This document shows, in pieces, positions 62,638 to 64,000 of a stretch of DNA of 64,000 nt (position 1 is the stretch's first letter; the number at the start of each line of letters is the position of its first letter). The notes under the pieces were generated by a model that worked only from the letters and a program-made list of their open reading frames with translations, was not told where the DNA came from and ran no database searches. The stretch spans positions 116,212 to 180,211 of the forward strand of contig CAMDZD010000002.1 of NCBI GenBank assembly GCA_945910815.1, in the 5' to 3' direction. This stretch comes from an uncultured Clostridia bacterium. Lineage in GTDB: Bacteria > Bacillota > Clostridia > Oscillospirales > Ruminococcaceae. A program made the position numbers and the translations under genes.

Positions 62638-63855
62638 TTATCTGAAAATAATTATCAGGAATTGTGATACAAGAACTACGGCAATAAGTGCTACCGGATA
62701 TGTTGCTGCATAAGCGGAGGCAACATTTTCAGTTCCGGCAGTATTTATAAGAGTTCCGAGAGCCGGAGTTGATGTCATACCGCCTGTTATTGAACCCAGA
62801 TTGTTGAGTATACTGAGCTTGAGTACATACTTTGCAAAAAGGAAGCCTACTATCATCGGAACGAGTGTCATTATAATTCCGTAGATAAAATATACAGCCT
62901 CAAAATACTTAACAAAGCTTGCCCCACCTGCAACACCTGCACCTATAAGGAAAAGCATAAGTCCAAGTTCTCTGAAAACTTTAAGAGTGCTTGTCTTAGG
63001 AGTTACAGAAATACAGCCAAAATGTGCAAAATGACCGAATACAAGGGAAACAAGGAGACAGCCACCTGTTGTTGTCAGTGAGAAGTTTCCTATCTTTATT
63101 GAACCGATGAATATACCAAGAATTGCTGCGAGAGCAAAAGGCATAAAACCAAATTCGTCCATTTCGATAAGCTTGCCTTTATATTCCTTTTTAGCTCCGC
63201 TTGTATCAGCGATAACAAGTTTTTTTCTTTCTTCAGCCATATCAACTTTGAGAACCTTCGGAATTATCTGTACGAAAAGTACAACGCCGATTACTCCGAA
63301 AAGATAAGCTATGCCGTGACCTACTGAAACCAAATCTTCAAGTTCCAGAGCAACAGTGGATTTTGCTGCTGAAAATGCCGGTGTACTTGTGAGTGAACCC
63401 GAAAGAAGTCCTACAAGCATTGCGGTGAGTTCCTGCACTGAAAGGTCTGTGAAATTTTTTCCGACCATTATACAGCCTGCACACGCAAGACCGCCCATAA
63501 CAATTATTACAAGTGCAAGAACAACATATGATTTGAAGTTTTTCTTGAAATTTCCGAAAAAGTTAGGGCCTGCAATAAAGCCTACTGATGTTACAAAGAG
63601 AATTAATCCCATATTTTCAACTATTTTCAAAGCGTTGGAAACATAAGTTGATTCGCCGACCACAAGTGCTGTTGAAAGACTGTCATAGAAGAAACAGCCG
63701 TATAAAAGAGCTACAATAAATACACCTGCTGTACCGAGTGAAATTCCTTTGATTGTTACTCTGCCAAGAGCATATCCTACTGCTGCAATAGCAAAAACCG
63801 TAAACATAAGATAAGTTATTGACTGTATGGAAATAATTCCGCCAAATAAATTCAT
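62638..63855 (-). CDS. AspT/YidE-type (Asp-Al_Ex) membrane transporter
   Basis: A 405-residue transporter of the aspartate-alanine exchanger family with two homologous halves of five or so helices. The repeated signatures GSLTSTPAFSAA (near 153) and GGMTSTPALGTL (near 361) mark each half. A cytoplasmic loop near 205-230 is short, without the RCK/TrkA domains of full AspT. Substrate unknown; a dicarboxylate or amino acid is likely. GAGGT site. Confidence 0.85.
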   Translation of the reverse strand: MNLFGGIISIQSITYLMFTVFAIAAVGYALGRVTIKGISLGTAGVFIVALLYGCFFYDSLSTALVVGESTYVSNALKIVENMGLILFVTSVGFIAGPNFFGNFKKNFKSYVVLALVIIVMGGLACAGCIMVGKNFTDLSVQELTAMLVGLLSGSLTSTPAFSAAKSTVALELEDLVSVGHGIAYLFGVIGVVLFVQIIPKVLKVDMAEERKKLVIADTSGAKKEYKGKLIEMDEFGFMPFALAAILGIFIGSIKIGNFSLTTTGGCLLVSLVFGHFAHFGCISVTPKTSTLKVFRELGLMLFLIGAGVAGGASFVKYFEAVYFIYGIIMTLVPMIVGFLFAKYVLKLSILNNLGSITGGMTSTPALGTLINTAGTENVASAYAATYPVALIAVVLVSQFLIIIFR

Positions 63856-63900
63856 CTTTTTTTACCTCGAACTTTCTAATTATTAAATTTTCAAATTAAT

Positions 63901-63940
63901 CAGACAGTCCGGCAGTAAAGAGAAAGCCGGACTGTCTGCT
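63901..63940. terminator. Long perfect stem-loop upstream of the transporter
   Basis: CAGACAGTCCGGC (63901-63913) and GCCGGACTGTCTG (63926-63938) form a 13-bp perfect stem. On the minus strand it is followed by ATTAATTTG, on the plus strand by CTCTCTCTTTATTT. It probably ends a minus-strand gene coming from outside the window. Confidence 0.6.
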
Positions 63941-63950
63941 CTCTCTTTAT

Positions 63951-64000
63951 TTATATATCTTTTGACTTTGTGTAATTCGGGAGGAGTTTCGGTGAAACCT
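63951..64000 (-). CDS. Possible C-terminal end of a gene beyond the right edge
   Basis: One minus-strand frame reads VSPKLLPNYTKSKDI and stops at 63951, just before the 13-bp stem-loop. Too short to name. Another frame is open too, so the frame is uncertain. Confidence 0.3.
   Translation of the reverse strand, partial: VSPKLLPNYTKSKDI

Noticed and set aside
1..64000. CRISPR array, insertion sequences, prophage or integrase
   Set aside because: No regularly spaced repeats, transposase or integrase genes were seen.

Overview
The window reads as a chromosome segment of a low-GC, anaerobic, Gram-positive Clostridia, most likely a Ruminococcus-type member of the Oscillospiraceae. The evidence is AT-rich DNA with GGAGG-type ribosome binding sites, frequent TTG/GTG starts and near-consensus sigma-A promoters. 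There are also a T-box leader, sporulation-family genes (ylbJ, yqfC, yqfD, ylmC), an [FeFe] hydrogenase with HydF and HydG, Rex, de novo queuosine genes and type III pantothenate kinases. Species assignment is inference; no rRNA is present.

Left edge (1-3904, minus strand): a YfhO-like membrane protein, an OmpR-type response regulator and the start of a probable sensor kinase form a tightly coupled operon. A tiny leader ORF and an 11-bp direct repeat lie upstream. From 4023 to 20071 one plus-strand operon of about 16 kb holds a large Ter (TerD-family) stress system: a TerY-like vWA protein, a PP2C phosphatase, a divergent kinase, a Ca2+-type P-ATPase, five genes with TerD domains (two of them fusions), an AIM24 protein, and a five-gene module (HpcH/HpaI-aldolase-like, ATP-grasp, two phosphoribosyltransferase-like proteins, HAD phosphatase). 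That module is thought from published comparative genomics to make a nucleoside-like metabolite. A Sfp-type phosphopantetheinyl transferase converges on it, followed by tRNA-Leu(CAA).

20930-41635, mostly minus strand: panB-panC-panD-coaX (pantothenate to CoA); tspO; a queuosine operon (queD-queE-small ORF-folE-queC-queF-unknown-hydF) behind a candidate preQ1 riboswitch and terminator; a PASTA-type pseudokinase; hflX; an unknown gene plus tyrS behind a tyrosine T-box; rarA; glyA; tsf; rpsB with a structured leader; and ylmC, a 53-residue sortase-signal miniprotein and hydG.

41762-57876, mostly plus strand: a class B PBP, alaS, a HIT protein, a PRTase, comEC, holA, an RNase M5-like gene, an MBOAT/AlgX-like acetylation pair, a DacF-type carboxypeptidase, a degenerate VanY-like protein, ylbJ (minus), yqfC and yqfD. 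57872-58527 (minus) carries no intact gene. It does have a promoter, an intrinsic terminator and many nested complementary arms, so I read it as a large structured non-coding RNA, possibly of the ROOL class. After a DUF1292 gene comes a second, 6S-like RNA. The right edge has a second coaX paralogue, the rex-hydA operon ([FeFe] hydrogenase) and an AspT/YidE-type transporter.

The items most worth following up are the large RNA at 57872-58527, the Ter operon with its unusual TerD fusions, the riboswitch/terminator before queD, the sortase-signal miniprotein, and the run of surface enzymes that lack expected catalytic residues.
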